Assembly (NCBI RefSeq): GCF_000826685.1
Contig: NZ_JROO01000014.1
Coordinates: 1-64,000 of the forward strand
Direction of reading: 5' to 3'
Length of the DNA stretch: 64,000 bases
Source of the DNA: Streptomonospora alba
Lineage (GTDB): Bacteria > Actinomycetota > Actinomycetes > Streptosporangiales > Streptosporangiaceae
The notes below the pieces were generated by a model, which did not search any database, was not told the DNA's origin, and worked only from the letters and a program-made list of their open reading frames with translations. Positions within the stretch are counted from its first letter, which is position 1; every line of letters starts with the position of its first letter. Of this stretch, positions 42,689 through 51,019 are shown piece by piece. The translations under genes were made by a program, and so were the position numbers.

Positions 42689-44449
42689 GTGGGTCCGTTG
42701 GAGCGCGGCGATCCGGAGCGCATCGGCCGGTATCGGCTGATCGGTCGATTGGGCGCCGGAGGCATGGGTCAGGTGTACTTCGGGCGCTCGGCGGGTGGCC
42801 GACCGGTCGCGGTGAAGCGCATCCACCCCCACTTGGCCACCGACACCTCCTTTCGTGAGCGCTTCGCCCGCGAAGTCACGGCCGCGCGCCAGGTCAGCGG
42901 CGCCTTCACCGCCCCGGTCATCGACGCCGACCCCGAGGACGACGTGCCGTGGCTGGTCACCTCCTATGTGCCCTCGCTGCCGCTGGACGAGGCCGTTCGC
43001 GCCCACGGCGGCCTGCCTGAGCACACCCTGCGCGTGCTGGCCGCCGGCCTTGCCGAGGCGCTGACCGAGATCCACCGTGTCGGGCTGATCCACCGCGACC
43101 TCAAGCCCGGCAACGTGCTGCTGGCCGAGGAAGGCCCGCGCGTCATCGACTTCGGGATCGCCCGAGCGACCGAGGGCACCGCCGCCACCCAGTCCATCAT
43201 CGGCACCCCCGGGTTCATGTCGCCCGAGCAGATCCAGGGTGAGTACCTCACCGGCGGAAGCGACATGTTCGCCTTCGGCGCGGTGCTGGTCTACGCGGCC
43301 GGCGGCGTCGGGCCCTTCGGCGAGGGCGCCATGCCCACTCTGGTCATGCGCGTCATGCAGCACGAGCCCGACCTCTCGGCGGTCCCCGCCCAACTGCAGC
43401 GCCTCGTCGCGGCCTGCCTGGCCAAGGACGCGCGCTACCGGCCCTCGCCCGGCCAGCTCCTCGACGCGCTCGGCGACATCCCCATCGGGGAGTCCTGGCT
43501 GCCGCCCCAGGTCATGCGCGGAGTGCGCGAGCAGGTCGCCAAAACCAACGCCGCGCTCAGCGGCGCGAACACGACCGAGGGCGCCGATGCGAGCGGCGCG
43601 ACGTCCGTGCTCGGCGGCGCCGCGGCCGGAGCGGCCGCCGGCGCGGCGGCGGGCGCGGCGTTCGGCGACCACGACCCCACGCGGGTGGCCGGGCAGGGCG
43701 GCGCCGACGCCACCTCGGTGATGGGATCCGGCTCCGGTGAGGCCGCAAGCACCTCCCAGTATCCGCCGCCTTACCACCCCGAGGGCGGGCAGGAGCCCCA
43801 GGACGGCGCGACACGCGCCTACGGTCCGCAGGGCCCCGCCCCCACCGCCGCCTACGGCTCGCCGCCCCAGCAGACGCCGCCGACCGCTGCGATGCCTCCG
43901 GCCCGGGACGACTCCTACGAGGGCATGTACCGCGGTTCCGGCGGTGCCCCCGACGCCGATCGGCGCCGCAAGGAGGAGTTGCGCCGGCAGCAGGAGGAAC
44001 AGCAGCAGCGCGAGGAGCAGCGCCGCAGGCAGGAGGCCGAACGCGTGCACCGCGAGCGGGTGCGCGCCGAGCAGGAGGCGGCCCGGCGGGCCCAGGCCAG
44101 CGCCCGCCAGGCCAACCAGCCCGGCCTGTGGAGCTTCGTCAAGCTGCTGCCGCTGCTGATCATCCCGATCATCCAGATCCCGCTGGGCACCGGCGTTTCC
44201 TACGCCTGGCAGTGGTTCACGACCGAGTCGGGCGTGTGGAACGGCACCGCGTGGTACTACTCGGGGATCTTCACCCTCGACGGGTTCTTCCACGCGATGT
44301 ATCTGGGGTATTTCCTGCTGAACAACGTCGTGGGCGCGGAGTTCCTGATCCGCTCGCTGCGCACCGGCTACGTGGTCGGCGCGATGCTGGCGGTCGCCGT
44401 CATCGCCGGAACCAACGGGATGCTCTTCTACTACGGCTTCTGGGGCTGA
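42689..44449 (+). CDS. Membrane-associated Hanks-type Ser/Thr protein kinase
   Basis: A 586-residue kinase. The catalytic domain covers about 13-270, with GAGGMGQVYFG (P-loop), VAVKRIHP (Lys), IHRDLKPGNVLL (catalytic loop), VIDFGIARA (DFG) and GTPGFMSPEQ. A low-complexity Ala/Gly, Pro/Gln-rich linker follows, then a highly charged Glu/Gln/Arg coiled-coil-like stretch (about 427-475), and finally three hydrophobic segments ending in a very short tail. No extracellular PASTA or sensor domain is present, so the signal may be sensed in or near the membrane. GTG 42689 with GGAGG upstream is the chosen start. Confidence 0.9.
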   Translation: MGPLERGDPERIGRYRLIGRLGAGGMGQVYFGRSAGGRPVAVKRIHPHLATDTSFRERFAREVTAARQVSGAFTAPVIDADPEDDVPWLVTSYVPSLPLDEAVRAHGGLPEHTLRVLAAGLAEALTEIHRVGLIHRDLKPGNVLLAEEGPRVIDFGIARATEGTAATQSIIGTPGFMSPEQIQGEYLTGGSDMFAFGAVLVYAAGGVGPFGEGAMPTLVMRVMQHEPDLSAVPAQLQRLVAACLAKDARYRPSPGQLLDALGDIPIGESWLPPQVMRGVREQVAKTNAALSGANTTEGADASGATSVLGGAAAGAAAGAAAGAAFGDHDPTRVAGQGGADATSVMGSGSGEAASTSQYPPPYHPEGGQEPQDGATRAYGPQGPAPTAAYGSPPQQTPPTAAMPPARDDSYEGMYRGSGGAPDADRRRKEELRRQQEEQQQREEQRRRQEAERVHRERVRAEQEAARRAQASARQANQPGLWSFVKLLPLLIIPIIQIPLGTGVSYAWQWFTTESGVWNGTAWYYSGIFTLDGFFHAMYLGYFLLNNVVGAEFLIRSLRTGYVVGAMLAVAVIAGTNGMLFYYGFWG

Positions 44450-44504
44450 GCGGGGAGGACGCCGGGCGCGCGGCGCGCCCTGTGCCGCGGCGGAGGTGGC
44501 GGTC

Positions 44505-44530
44505 GCCGTGCAGGCGGCGTCGCCTGCGGC
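44505..44530. terminator. Hairpin between the convergent kinase and WYL-regulator genes
   Basis: GCAGGCG-GCGT-CGCCTGC core extended to about 10 bp with one bulge; it can end both transcripts. Confidence 0.5.
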
Positions 44531-44555
44531 GCTCCGGTCCGCCGGAGTCGCAGGA

Positions 44556-45566
44556 TCATCCCGAGCGGTACCGCGCCGCGGCGGCACTCAGGTAGTCGGC
44601 CAGCGACGCACGCAGCTCCGCGGGCTCCAGCACCTCGATCTCGGGGCCGTAGGCGGCGAACTCCGTCGTGGCCACGGCCACCGACTCGACGTAGAGTTCG
44701 GCCTCGCACCAGCCGTCGGCGCCGGGCCGCAGACCGTCGGCGCCGGCAGCGGTGATGGGGGAGGAGAGCGCGTGCACCAGTTCCAGGCCGCGGCGGCTCA
44801 GCCGCACCCGTGTGCACAGCCGGTGCCGGCTCTGCTCGAACTCCCGCGACCACTCCGCCCAGCAGGCGGCGAGGTCGAAGTCGGCGGGCCGCTCGAAGAC
44901 CTCCTCGCGCACCTCCAACTCGCGTATGCGTGAGACGCGGAAGGTGCGGGGGCGCGCAGGTGAGGGGGCCGCGGGGGGTGCGGAGCGCCCCGGGCCGGGG
45001 TGGGGCAGCGCGAGGAAGTACCAGCTGCCGCCTTTGAGCACGATTCCCAGCGGGTCGAGTCGCCGCCGAACGTCGGCGCCGTCCCATCGGCGGTAGGAGA
45101 TCTCGACGGTGTGCTGGTCCCACACCGCCGCGGCGACCGCGCTCAGGTGCGGGGTCTCGTCCGGGGAGCGCCACCAGCCCGGCGCGTCCAGGTGGAAGCG
45201 CGCCCGTACGCGCTCGGCGCGCTCGCGCAGCTCCTCGGGAAGCGCTGCCAGCAGCTTCCGGTCGGCCGCGGCCATCTCGGCGCCCAGCCCCAACTGGGCG
45301 GCGGCGTCGGGCAGGCCGGACAGGAACAGCGACCCGGCCTCCCCCGAGGTCAAGCCGGTCAGCCGGGTCCGGTAGCCGTCGACGAGCCGGTAGCCGCCGC
45401 CGGCCCCGCGGTCGGCGTACAGCGGGATGCCGGCCCCGCTGAGCGCCTCGGCGTCGCGGTAGATCGTCCGCTCGGAGACCTCCAGCGCCGAAGCGAGTTC
45501 CGCCGCCGTCATCCGCCCGCGGTTCTGCAGGAGCAGCAACAGCGAGACCAGTCGGCTCGCACGCAT
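44556..45566 (-). CDS. WYL-domain transcriptional regulator
   Basis: A 336-residue regulator. The N-terminal winged helix-turn-helix is MRASRLVSLLLLLQNRGRMTAAELASALEVSERTIYRDAEALSGAGIPLYADRGAGGGYRL. The WYL domain sits in the middle (VEISYRRWDGADVRRRLDPLGIVLKGGSWYFLA), and a C-terminal extension follows. WYL proteins sense small ligands or nucleic acid. It lies 54 bp downstream of the xylanase on the same strand but is not an obvious xylan regulator. ATG 45566 is the second Met and fits the family start. Confidence 0.9.
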   Translation of the reverse strand: MRASRLVSLLLLLQNRGRMTAAELASALEVSERTIYRDAEALSGAGIPLYADRGAGGGYRLVDGYRTRLTGLTSGEAGSLFLSGLPDAAAQLGLGAEMAAADRKLLAALPEELRERAERVRARFHLDAPGWWRSPDETPHLSAVAAAVWDQHTVEISYRRWDGADVRRRLDPLGIVLKGGSWYFLALPHPGPGRSAPPAAPSPARPRTFRVSRIRELEVREEVFERPADFDLAACWAEWSREFEQSRHRLCTRVRLSRRGLELVHALSSPITAAGADGLRPGADGWCEAELYVESVAVATTEFAAYGPEIEVLEPAELRASLADYLSAAAARYRSG

Positions 45567-45620
45567 GCTCCGAGTATGCCCCACGGGGGCCGATGGGCCG
45601 TTTCGGGACGGCGGGGCGAC

Positions 45621-46694
45621 TCAGCCGCCCAGGGCCTCCTGCAGGGATCCGTAGGCGGGCTTGGGCGCGTAGTCCTCGTCGAAGGGCAGCGCCGCACCCC
45701 GGCCCGGGAACCACGACGGGATCCAGGAGTCCGCGTCGCCGATGCCCCAGACGGTGACTCCCGTGCAGCCGCCGACCTCCAGGCAGTTCTCCACCACCGC
45801 GCGGTAGTCCCGGGCCTGAGTGCGCAGCTCCTCCGCGCTCGCGGGCATCTTGATACTCACGTCGAGCTCGGTGACGGTCACCTCCAGGCCCAGGTCCGTG
45901 AACCGGCGCATGTTCTCCGCCATGTCCTCAGGCACACCGCCCGCGTGGAAGTGGCCCTGGAAGCCGATGCCGTGCAGCGGAGCGCCCTCCTCCAGCAGCG
46001 ACTCCGCCAGGTCGTACAGGGCGTCGCTCTTGGGATTGCGGCCCTCGATGTTGAAGTCGTTGATGTAGAGCCGTGCATCCGGGTCGGCCTCGTGGGCCAT
46101 ATGCAGCGCCTCGGCGATGTAGCCCCGGCCCAGCGTGTTCAGCCACAGGTTGGGGCGAAGCTCGCCGCTGCCGTCGCGGAAGGGCTCGTTGATCACGTCC
46201 CAGGCATACACCCGCCCCGCGAAGTGCTCGCCGACCACCGTGTCGATGTGGTCGCGCATGATCGAACGCAGTTCCTCGGGGCCGAACTCGCCCTGGTCCA
46301 GCCACTCCGGGTTCTGGTTGTGCCACAGCACGGTGTGGCCGCGCATCTGCTGGTCGTGCTCATCGGCGAACGCGGTGAGGACGTCGGCGGTGGAGAAGTC
46401 GTAGACGCCGCGCTCGGGCTGCAGCGAGTCCCACTTCATCACGTTCTCCGCCGTCATGGAGCCGTACTGCTCGGCGAGCAGCGCCCGGTAGTCGGGCTCG
46501 CGCTCCAGCAGGTAGGGATTGGCGGCCGCGCCGATGCGGATGCCGCGCTCGGCGGCGAGATCGCGAAGGGGGACGCCGCCCGCCTGGGTGGGACCGGCGG
46601 CCGCCCGGACGGCGACCACGGCCAGCACGGTGACGAGCAGCAGGCTGCCGCTGATCGCCAGAACGCGTCGGCGCCGGGAGTGCGACTTCGCCAT
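45621..46694 (-). CDS. GH10 endo-1,4-beta-xylanase
   Basis: A 357-residue secreted or membrane-anchored xylanase. After a basic leader and one hydrophobic segment (about 11-33), the GH10 barrel follows with the acid/base Glu in WDVINEP (E170) and the nucleophile in TVTELDV (E276). Supporting motifs are the GSMTAENVMKWDSLQPERGVYDF and GHTVLWHNQNP segments. It has no carbohydrate-binding module, and the final segment WFPGRGAALPFDEDYAPKPAYGSLQEAL is a normal GH10 end. It would release xylobiose and larger oligosaccharides for the ABC transporter encoded 3 kb away. The upstream bases share TCCGATA with the transporter operator region. Confidence 0.93.
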   Translation of the reverse strand: MAKSHSRRRRVLAISGSLLLVTVLAVVAVRAAAGPTQAGGVPLRDLAAERGIRIGAAANPYLLEREPDYRALLAEQYGSMTAENVMKWDSLQPERGVYDFSTADVLTAFADEHDQQMRGHTVLWHNQNPEWLDQGEFGPEELRSIMRDHIDTVVGEHFAGRVYAWDVINEPFRDGSGELRPNLWLNTLGRGYIAEALHMAHEADPDARLYINDFNIEGRNPKSDALYDLAESLLEEGAPLHGIGFQGHFHAGGVPEDMAENMRRFTDLGLEVTVTELDVSIKMPASAEELRTQARDYRAVVENCLEVGGCTGVTVWGIGDADSWIPSWFPGRGAALPFDEDYAPKPAYGSLQEALGG

Positions 46695-47377
46695 GGGGCC
46701 GCCTCTTTCGGTCCGATAACGCACAACGTCGGCGCGTCCGGCCCCCGGCCTTCCGGCTCGCGCCGGCGCCGGCGGGCGATCCCGGCGCGCGTACCGATGA
46801 TTCCAGCCGAGCCCTGCCACGGTAGCCGCCGTGGCCGGTTGCGGTCGCGTCGGCGCGCCCGCCCGCCGCCCGAAGGGGCTTCACCGCCGCGTGTTCGTTC
46901 GCGCAGACCACCCGTGAGCCGCTCGGCGGTGTCGAGTCGCCGACCGCGCTGATCGACGACGTCCTCATGGCGGTCGCGGGCCTGGGACCGGTCCAGGAGC
47001 CGGGGTTCGTCGTCCCGGACCACCGGTCCGTGGCGGCCTGGGGCGGACTGGCCCCTGTGCCGGGCGGCGCGGCCCGCGCTCACGGCCGTGTGCCGCGATG
47101 TACCCGAGCGCGGCCGCCCGGCGGAACCGCCTCTACCGGAAGCGGTCGCCGGGGCAGTGCCCGGAACGTGCCGACGCCGCGGGGCGCACCGGCCGCCCGC
47201 ACCGGTACGGCGCAGACGCCGAAGGGCCGGGCCCTCGGGCGAGGTTCCCCGCGCGGCCCGACGCGGTGCGCCGGCGCAGGGATCAGAGCTTGTGCGGTGC
47301 GGTTTTCGCTTTTCGGGATAGTTTCGGTGTGTGACCTATTGGTGTCCCAAGGCGACCGTGTTACATTCGTCACTGCA

Positions 47378-47391
47378 TGGGAGCGCTCCCA
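47378..47391. promoter_or_regulatory. CelR/CebR operator (TGGGAGCGCTCCCA)
   Basis: An exact match to the 14-bp operator of the LacI-family cellobiose regulators CelR (Thermobifida) and CebR (Streptomyces). Plausible promoter hexamers TTGGTG (47339-47344) and TTACAT (47361-47366) lie just upstream on the plus strand, the usual arrangement for repression. No cellulose gene follows. Confidence 0.85.
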
Positions 47392-47450
47392 ACATGCGGG
47401 GGCGCGGGTGGCCGCCAGTGGACGTGTACGACCCGAAGGGAGCACACCCC

Positions 47451-47594
47451 ATGGGCCGAGGACCCCGACTGAGCAGCCGCCGGGCCGCTCCAGCCGCATC
47501 CCCCGGAGCGGCCCCCGCCGAAAGCTCCGCGACCGCGCCGCCGACCCCGCACGGCGCCCGAACGCCGGGCGATGCCGTGCCGCGACCCCGGTAG
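47451..47594 (+). pseudogene. Short open frame behind the CelR box (possible gene remnant)
   Basis: A 47-codon frame starting 60 bp after the CelR box, with an AAGGGAG ribosome-binding site 8 bp before the ATG. Its translation is Arg/Pro/Ala-rich without recognisable features. It could be the leftover start of a deleted gene or a chance frame. Confidence 0.25.
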
Positions 47595-47960
47595 AGGGCG
47601 TCGCTTCGCCGCACCGACGCGGCGTACCGCCGCACCTCCGCCCGCATCCGGGCCCGGCCGCGCGCATGCGCGGGGCCGGATAGCCCGGCCCCCGATCCGC
47701 GACTGCGAGGAAGCGCCATGACCGACCCGAGCCGCGCACGGCTCCGCCGATCGGCCCGCCCCAGCGGCGGCGCGGTCGCCGCGGGCGCGCCCGCGGCGGT
47801 CGGGACGTGGGCCTCGGCGCAGGGGCGAGCGATCGCGGCATCCCATGCCGACGCCCTCGGGCGGCCCCCTGTCGAAACCCTCGCGGCGCACCGTCCGCGC
47901 GGGGGCGACGGCCGACGGTACGAGCGCCGGACCTCGTGCCGGCACTCCAGCCCGCCGCCG

Positions 47961-48003
47961 ACAGGCGGTTCCGGGCGGGTCCCCTGCGCCCGGAACCGCC
48001 TGT
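47961..48003. terminator. Perfect 17-bp hairpin, terminator-like
   Basis: ACAGGCGGTTCCGGGCG pairs exactly with its complement around a 9-nt loop. No intact gene lies directly upstream on either strand. Confidence 0.55.
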
Positions 48004-48084
48004 GCCCCCGCGCCCCGGAGCGCCGCACCCCGCCGCCGCGCACGCTGCGGGCGGCGACCGACGCCCTGGTGCGTCACCCCGATC

Positions 48085-48136
48085 CCTGGAACCGGCCGCA
48101 TCACTACCACTGCGGCCTCGTGCGGCCGGTTCCAGG
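48085..48136. repeat. Perfect 16-bp inverted repeat with 20-nt loop
   Basis: CCTGGAACCGGCCGCA and its complement flank a 20-nt loop. It may be a second terminator or a regulatory RNA hairpin. Confidence 0.5.
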
Positions 48137-48221
48137 CCCCCGCCGGGCGGCGGCCCCGGCGCCGCCGCGATACGACTTTCCCCGGATACGGCGCCCTTTC
48201 GCCCCTTAAGGGCGCCGCTGC

Positions 48222-48258
48222 GACGAGGGGCGGGACGGCTGCGGTCCCGCCCCTCGTC
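48222..48258. terminator. Perfect 15-bp hairpin, terminator-like
   Basis: GACGAGGGGCGGGAC and its complement with a 7-nt loop, next to a smaller 9-bp hairpin at 48190-48216. It lies about 270 bp downstream of the lacI-type gene on the minus strand. Confidence 0.5.
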
Positions 48259-48527
48259 CGCGACATGGCACGGGCACGCGGGCTTGCGGCCCGCGGTCGG
48301 GCAGCACACGGCGGATCGGTCGCGGTTTCGGCGGAGCGGGTTTCGACAGTACCGAGGGCGAGCAGGGCGCGGCGCTGCGGCCTGGGCCGCGCAGCGGTGG
48401 CGGGCGGGCCCGCGTCCCTGCAGGCGCGCAGGTCGAAGCCCTCAGCGCGCAGTCCTTACCCCGCCCGCGTCCGCGGGTGGGCCCCAGCGGCCGCCGGCGC
48501 GCGCACGTCCGCGTTCGGCAGGCGCCC

Positions 48528-49583
48528 TCAGCGGTGCTTCGGAGGGGCCGTGCTGTGCCGGACCACTAGGTTGGTGGCCAGGTCCAGGCGCAGGTTGGGC
48601 GGCTGCTGGCCACGACTGAGCATCAGCGCCAGCCGGGTGGCCTCCTCGGCCATTTCGGTCAAGGGCTGGCGCACCGTCGTCAGCGGCGGGCCGACCCAGC
48701 GCGCCACGGGCAGGTCGTCGTAACCCACCACGCTGAGGTCCTCGGGGATGCGCACGCCCAGTTCGCGCGCGGCCTCGTACAGACCCATGGCCTGCAGGTC
48801 GCTGCCGGCGAAGATGGCGGTGGGCGGATCCGGCGAGGTGAGCAGGTCGCGGCCGTGGCCGTGGCCGCCCTCGATGTGGAAGTCGCCCGATCGGATCAGA
48901 TCGTGGTCCACCGGAAGTCCGGCCGAGTCCAGCGCCGAGCGGTAGCCGTCGATGCGCGCCCGGCTGCACAGCACGTCGGTGGGGCCGCCGATCACCGCGA
49001 TGCGCTCGTGGCCCAGCTCGATGAGGTGCCGGGTGGCCACCAGGCCCCCGTTCCAGTTGGCCGAGCCGATCGAGGGCACGTCCTCTTCGGTGTCACCGGT
49101 GGGGTCGACGACCACGAACGGGATGCTGCGCGCGGTCAGCCGCGCCTGCTGTTCGGGCGCCAGGTCGGAGAAGACCAGGATCGCGGCCGTGGACTGGCGG
49201 CCCAGCACCGCCTCGACCCAGGCGTCCCGCGGTGTCTGCTCACCGCCGGACTCGGAGAGCACGACGCTGAGCCCTTCGTGGCGGGCGATGCGCTCCACGC
49301 CGCGGATGACCTCTATGGCCCACGCGCTGTCCAGCTCGTGGAAGACCAGGTCGATGGTAGGCGAACGGCCCGCGCCGGGCCCGCGGCGCCGGCGGTAGCC
49401 GTGCCGGTGGATGAGCTCCTCGACGCGCGCGCGGGTTTCGGGCGCGACGTCGGCGCGTCCGTTGAGGACCTTGGAGACCGTCGGCACGGACACCCCTGCG
49501 GCCTCCGCAATTTTCGAGATCGTCACGGGTTCGGATCCGGCGGGGCCCTGGGGAATCGGGGCGGGTTCTGCTGTCACAAGCAC
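48528..49583 (-). CDS. LacI-family repressor of the xylo-oligosaccharide locus (BxlR-like)
   Basis: A 351-residue LacI/GalR regulator. The helix-turn-helix (VTISKIAEAAGVSVPTVSKVLNGRADVAPETRARVEELIHRHGY, about 20-62) is followed by the periplasmic-binding-like effector domain with TAILVFSDLAPEQQ, ELGHERIAVIGGP and PTAIFAGSDLQAMGLYEAARELGVRIPEDLSVVGYDDLP. It is divergent from a sugar ABC operon ending in a GH3 enzyme, the same order as the bxlR-bxlEFGA locus of Streptomyces; hence xylobiose control is inferred. The GTG start is tentative, with 19 poorly conserved residues before the HTH. Confidence 0.85.
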   Translation of the reverse strand: MLVTAEPAPIPQGPAGSEPVTISKIAEAAGVSVPTVSKVLNGRADVAPETRARVEELIHRHGYRRRRGPGAGRSPTIDLVFHELDSAWAIEVIRGVERIARHEGLSVVLSESGGEQTPRDAWVEAVLGRQSTAAILVFSDLAPEQQARLTARSIPFVVVDPTGDTEEDVPSIGSANWNGGLVATRHLIELGHERIAVIGGPTDVLCSRARIDGYRSALDSAGLPVDHDLIRSGDFHIEGGHGHGRDLLTSPDPPTAIFAGSDLQAMGLYEAARELGVRIPEDLSVVGYDDLPVARWVGPPLTTVRQPLTEMAEEATRLALMLSRGQQPPNLRLDLATNLVVRHSTAPPKHR

Positions 49584-49646
49584 GCATTTTACTGGGCCTC
49601 CCGCCGCGGCGGCGCGGGGGGAGGGTGACGAACTTCTCCTGGAGTA

Positions 49647-49676
49647 TTGACGGTCTTTGTGGCAGGCCCGTAAATT
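49647..49676 (+). promoter_or_regulatory. Housekeeping-type promoter of the sugar ABC operon
   Basis: TTGACG-N18-TAAATT lies 54 bp upstream of the start codon, directly before the CGATA repeats, so repressor binding there would block initiation or escape. Confidence 0.6.
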
Positions 49677-49692
49677 CTGGCAGCACGCGTTG

Positions 49693-49719
49693 CGATAACG
49701 TATCCGATAGTTTCGATAA
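49693..49719 (+). promoter_or_regulatory. Candidate LacI-family operator (CGATA repeats)
   Basis: Three CGATA(A/G) words start at 49693, 49705 and 49714. The stretch CGATAGTTTCG differs at one base from the CGAAAGTTTCG-type box I recall for BxlR. It lies between the -10 hexamer and the ATG. Confidence 0.5.
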
Positions 49720-49729
49720 GGACGTGGCC

Positions 49730-51019
49730 ATGATTCCCCACAGGGCCGGCGCCGCTGGCGCTTTCGCGCTGCTCCTGTTCGCCACCACCGCTTGCGGAGG
49801 CTCCGGAGGTTCCGGAGGCTCCGGCGGCGACGGCGAGCTGACCGTGATGATGTACCAGGACTCGCTCGCGGTGGTGCAGAAGGACGCCGCCAAGCGGTTC
49901 AACGAGGACCATGACGCCAAGGCTGTGATCAACGAGGTCCCCGCCGACGGCTACGAGGACAAGCTGCGCACGGTCATGGGCTCGGGCCAGTCTCCCGACG
50001 TGTTCTTCAACTGGGGCGGCGGCAGCATCGAGCCCTACGTCGAGCAGGAGATGCTGCTGCCCCTGGGCGCCACGCTGCAGGAGAACCCGGAGATGGAGGA
50101 GGCCTTCATCCCCTCCATCCTCGAAGCCGGCAAGGTCAACGACACCCAGTACGGCATCCCCCTGCGCGGAACCCAGCCGGTCATGCTCTTCTACAACGAG
50201 CAGGTGTTCGAGGACGCCGGCGCCGAGCCCCCGGAGTCCTGGGACGACCTCCTCGACCTGATCGACACCTTCAAGGACGAGGGCGTCACCCCCTTCGCGC
50301 TCGGCGGGGCCACTCCCTGGACCGAGCAGATGTGGATGCAGTACCTGGTCGACCGCAAGGGCGGCCACTCGGTCTTCCAGCGCATCCAGAACGGCGACCC
50401 CGAGGGCTGGCGCGACCCCGCCGTGCTGGATGCGGCCGAGACGGTTCAGGACCTGGTCGAGCGCGGCGCCTTCGGCGACAACTTCGCCTCCGTGAGCTAC
50501 GACGAGGGCGCGGCTTCGGCCCTGCTGTCCGAGGGCAAGGCCGCGATGCACCTCATGGGTTCCTGGGAGTACTCCACGCATCTGGCCGACGCCGAGGAGT
50601 TCGCCAAGGGGGACCTGGGCTACACCACCTTCCCCGCGCTGCCCGACGGCGAAGGCAACCCCCAGGCCGTCGTGGGCAACCCGACCAACTTCTTCTCCGT
50701 GACCGACGACGGGGAGACCGAAGCCGAGGTCGACTTCCTGAAGCAGACCTACAGCGAGGCCTACGTCCAGGACATGGTCGAGAACGGCGAGGTGCCCACG
50801 ACCACCAACTCCGAAGAGATGATCGAGAAGCACGCGCCCAACCCCGACTTCGCCACCTTCCAATACGAGATGGTCCGCGACGCGCCCACCTTCCAGCTCT
50901 CCTGGGACCAGGCGCTGCCCCGGTCGGTGGCCCAGCCGATGGTGACCGAGATCGAGAAGCTGTTCAACGAGCAGGTCACCCCCGAGGAGTTCGTCGACAA
51001 CGTGGCGGCCCTCCAGTGA
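49730..51019 (+). CDS. Sugar ABC transporter substrate-binding lipoprotein (BxlE-like)
   Basis: A 429-residue extracytoplasmic binding protein. A signal peptide ends at LLFATTAC (Cys about 23; the lipobox is slightly atypical), followed by a GGSGGSGGSGG tether and a type 1 extracellular-binding fold (LTVMMYQDSLAVVQKDAAKRFNEDHDAKAVINEVPADGYEDKLRTVMGSGQSPDVFFNW). Gene order and the GH3 at the operon end indicate xylo-oligosaccharides, especially xylobiose, as the ligand (inference). No ATPase gene is present; such systems use the shared MsiK-type ATPase encoded elsewhere. Confidence 0.9.
   Translation: MIPHRAGAAGAFALLLFATTACGGSGGSGGSGGDGELTVMMYQDSLAVVQKDAAKRFNEDHDAKAVINEVPADGYEDKLRTVMGSGQSPDVFFNWGGGSIEPYVEQEMLLPLGATLQENPEMEEAFIPSILEAGKVNDTQYGIPLRGTQPVMLFYNEQVFEDAGAEPPESWDDLLDLIDTFKDEGVTPFALGGATPWTEQMWMQYLVDRKGGHSVFQRIQNGDPEGWRDPAVLDAAETVQDLVERGAFGDNFASVSYDEGAASALLSEGKAAMHLMGSWEYSTHLADAEEFAKGDLGYTTFPALPDGEGNPQAVVGNPTNFFSVTDDGETEAEVDFLKQTYSEAYVQDMVENGEVPTTTNSEEMIEKHAPNPDFATFQYEMVRDAPTFQLSWDQALPRSVAQPMVTEIEKLFNEQVTPEEFVDNVAALQ

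Larger units (their letters stand above)
46695..48527. other. 1.8-kb gene-poor region with an orphan CelR box and several perfect hairpins
   Basis: No gene is supported here. It contains a promoter-like stretch and CelR box (47339-47391), two short open frames with ribosome-binding sites (47451-47594; 47718 onward, whose first 36 residues look like a weak signal peptide ending in an AxA site), and perfect hairpins at 47672-47692, 47961-48003, 48085-48136, 48190-48216 and 48222-48258. The layout suggests the remains of a lost secreted-enzyme gene (inference). Confidence 0.5.
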
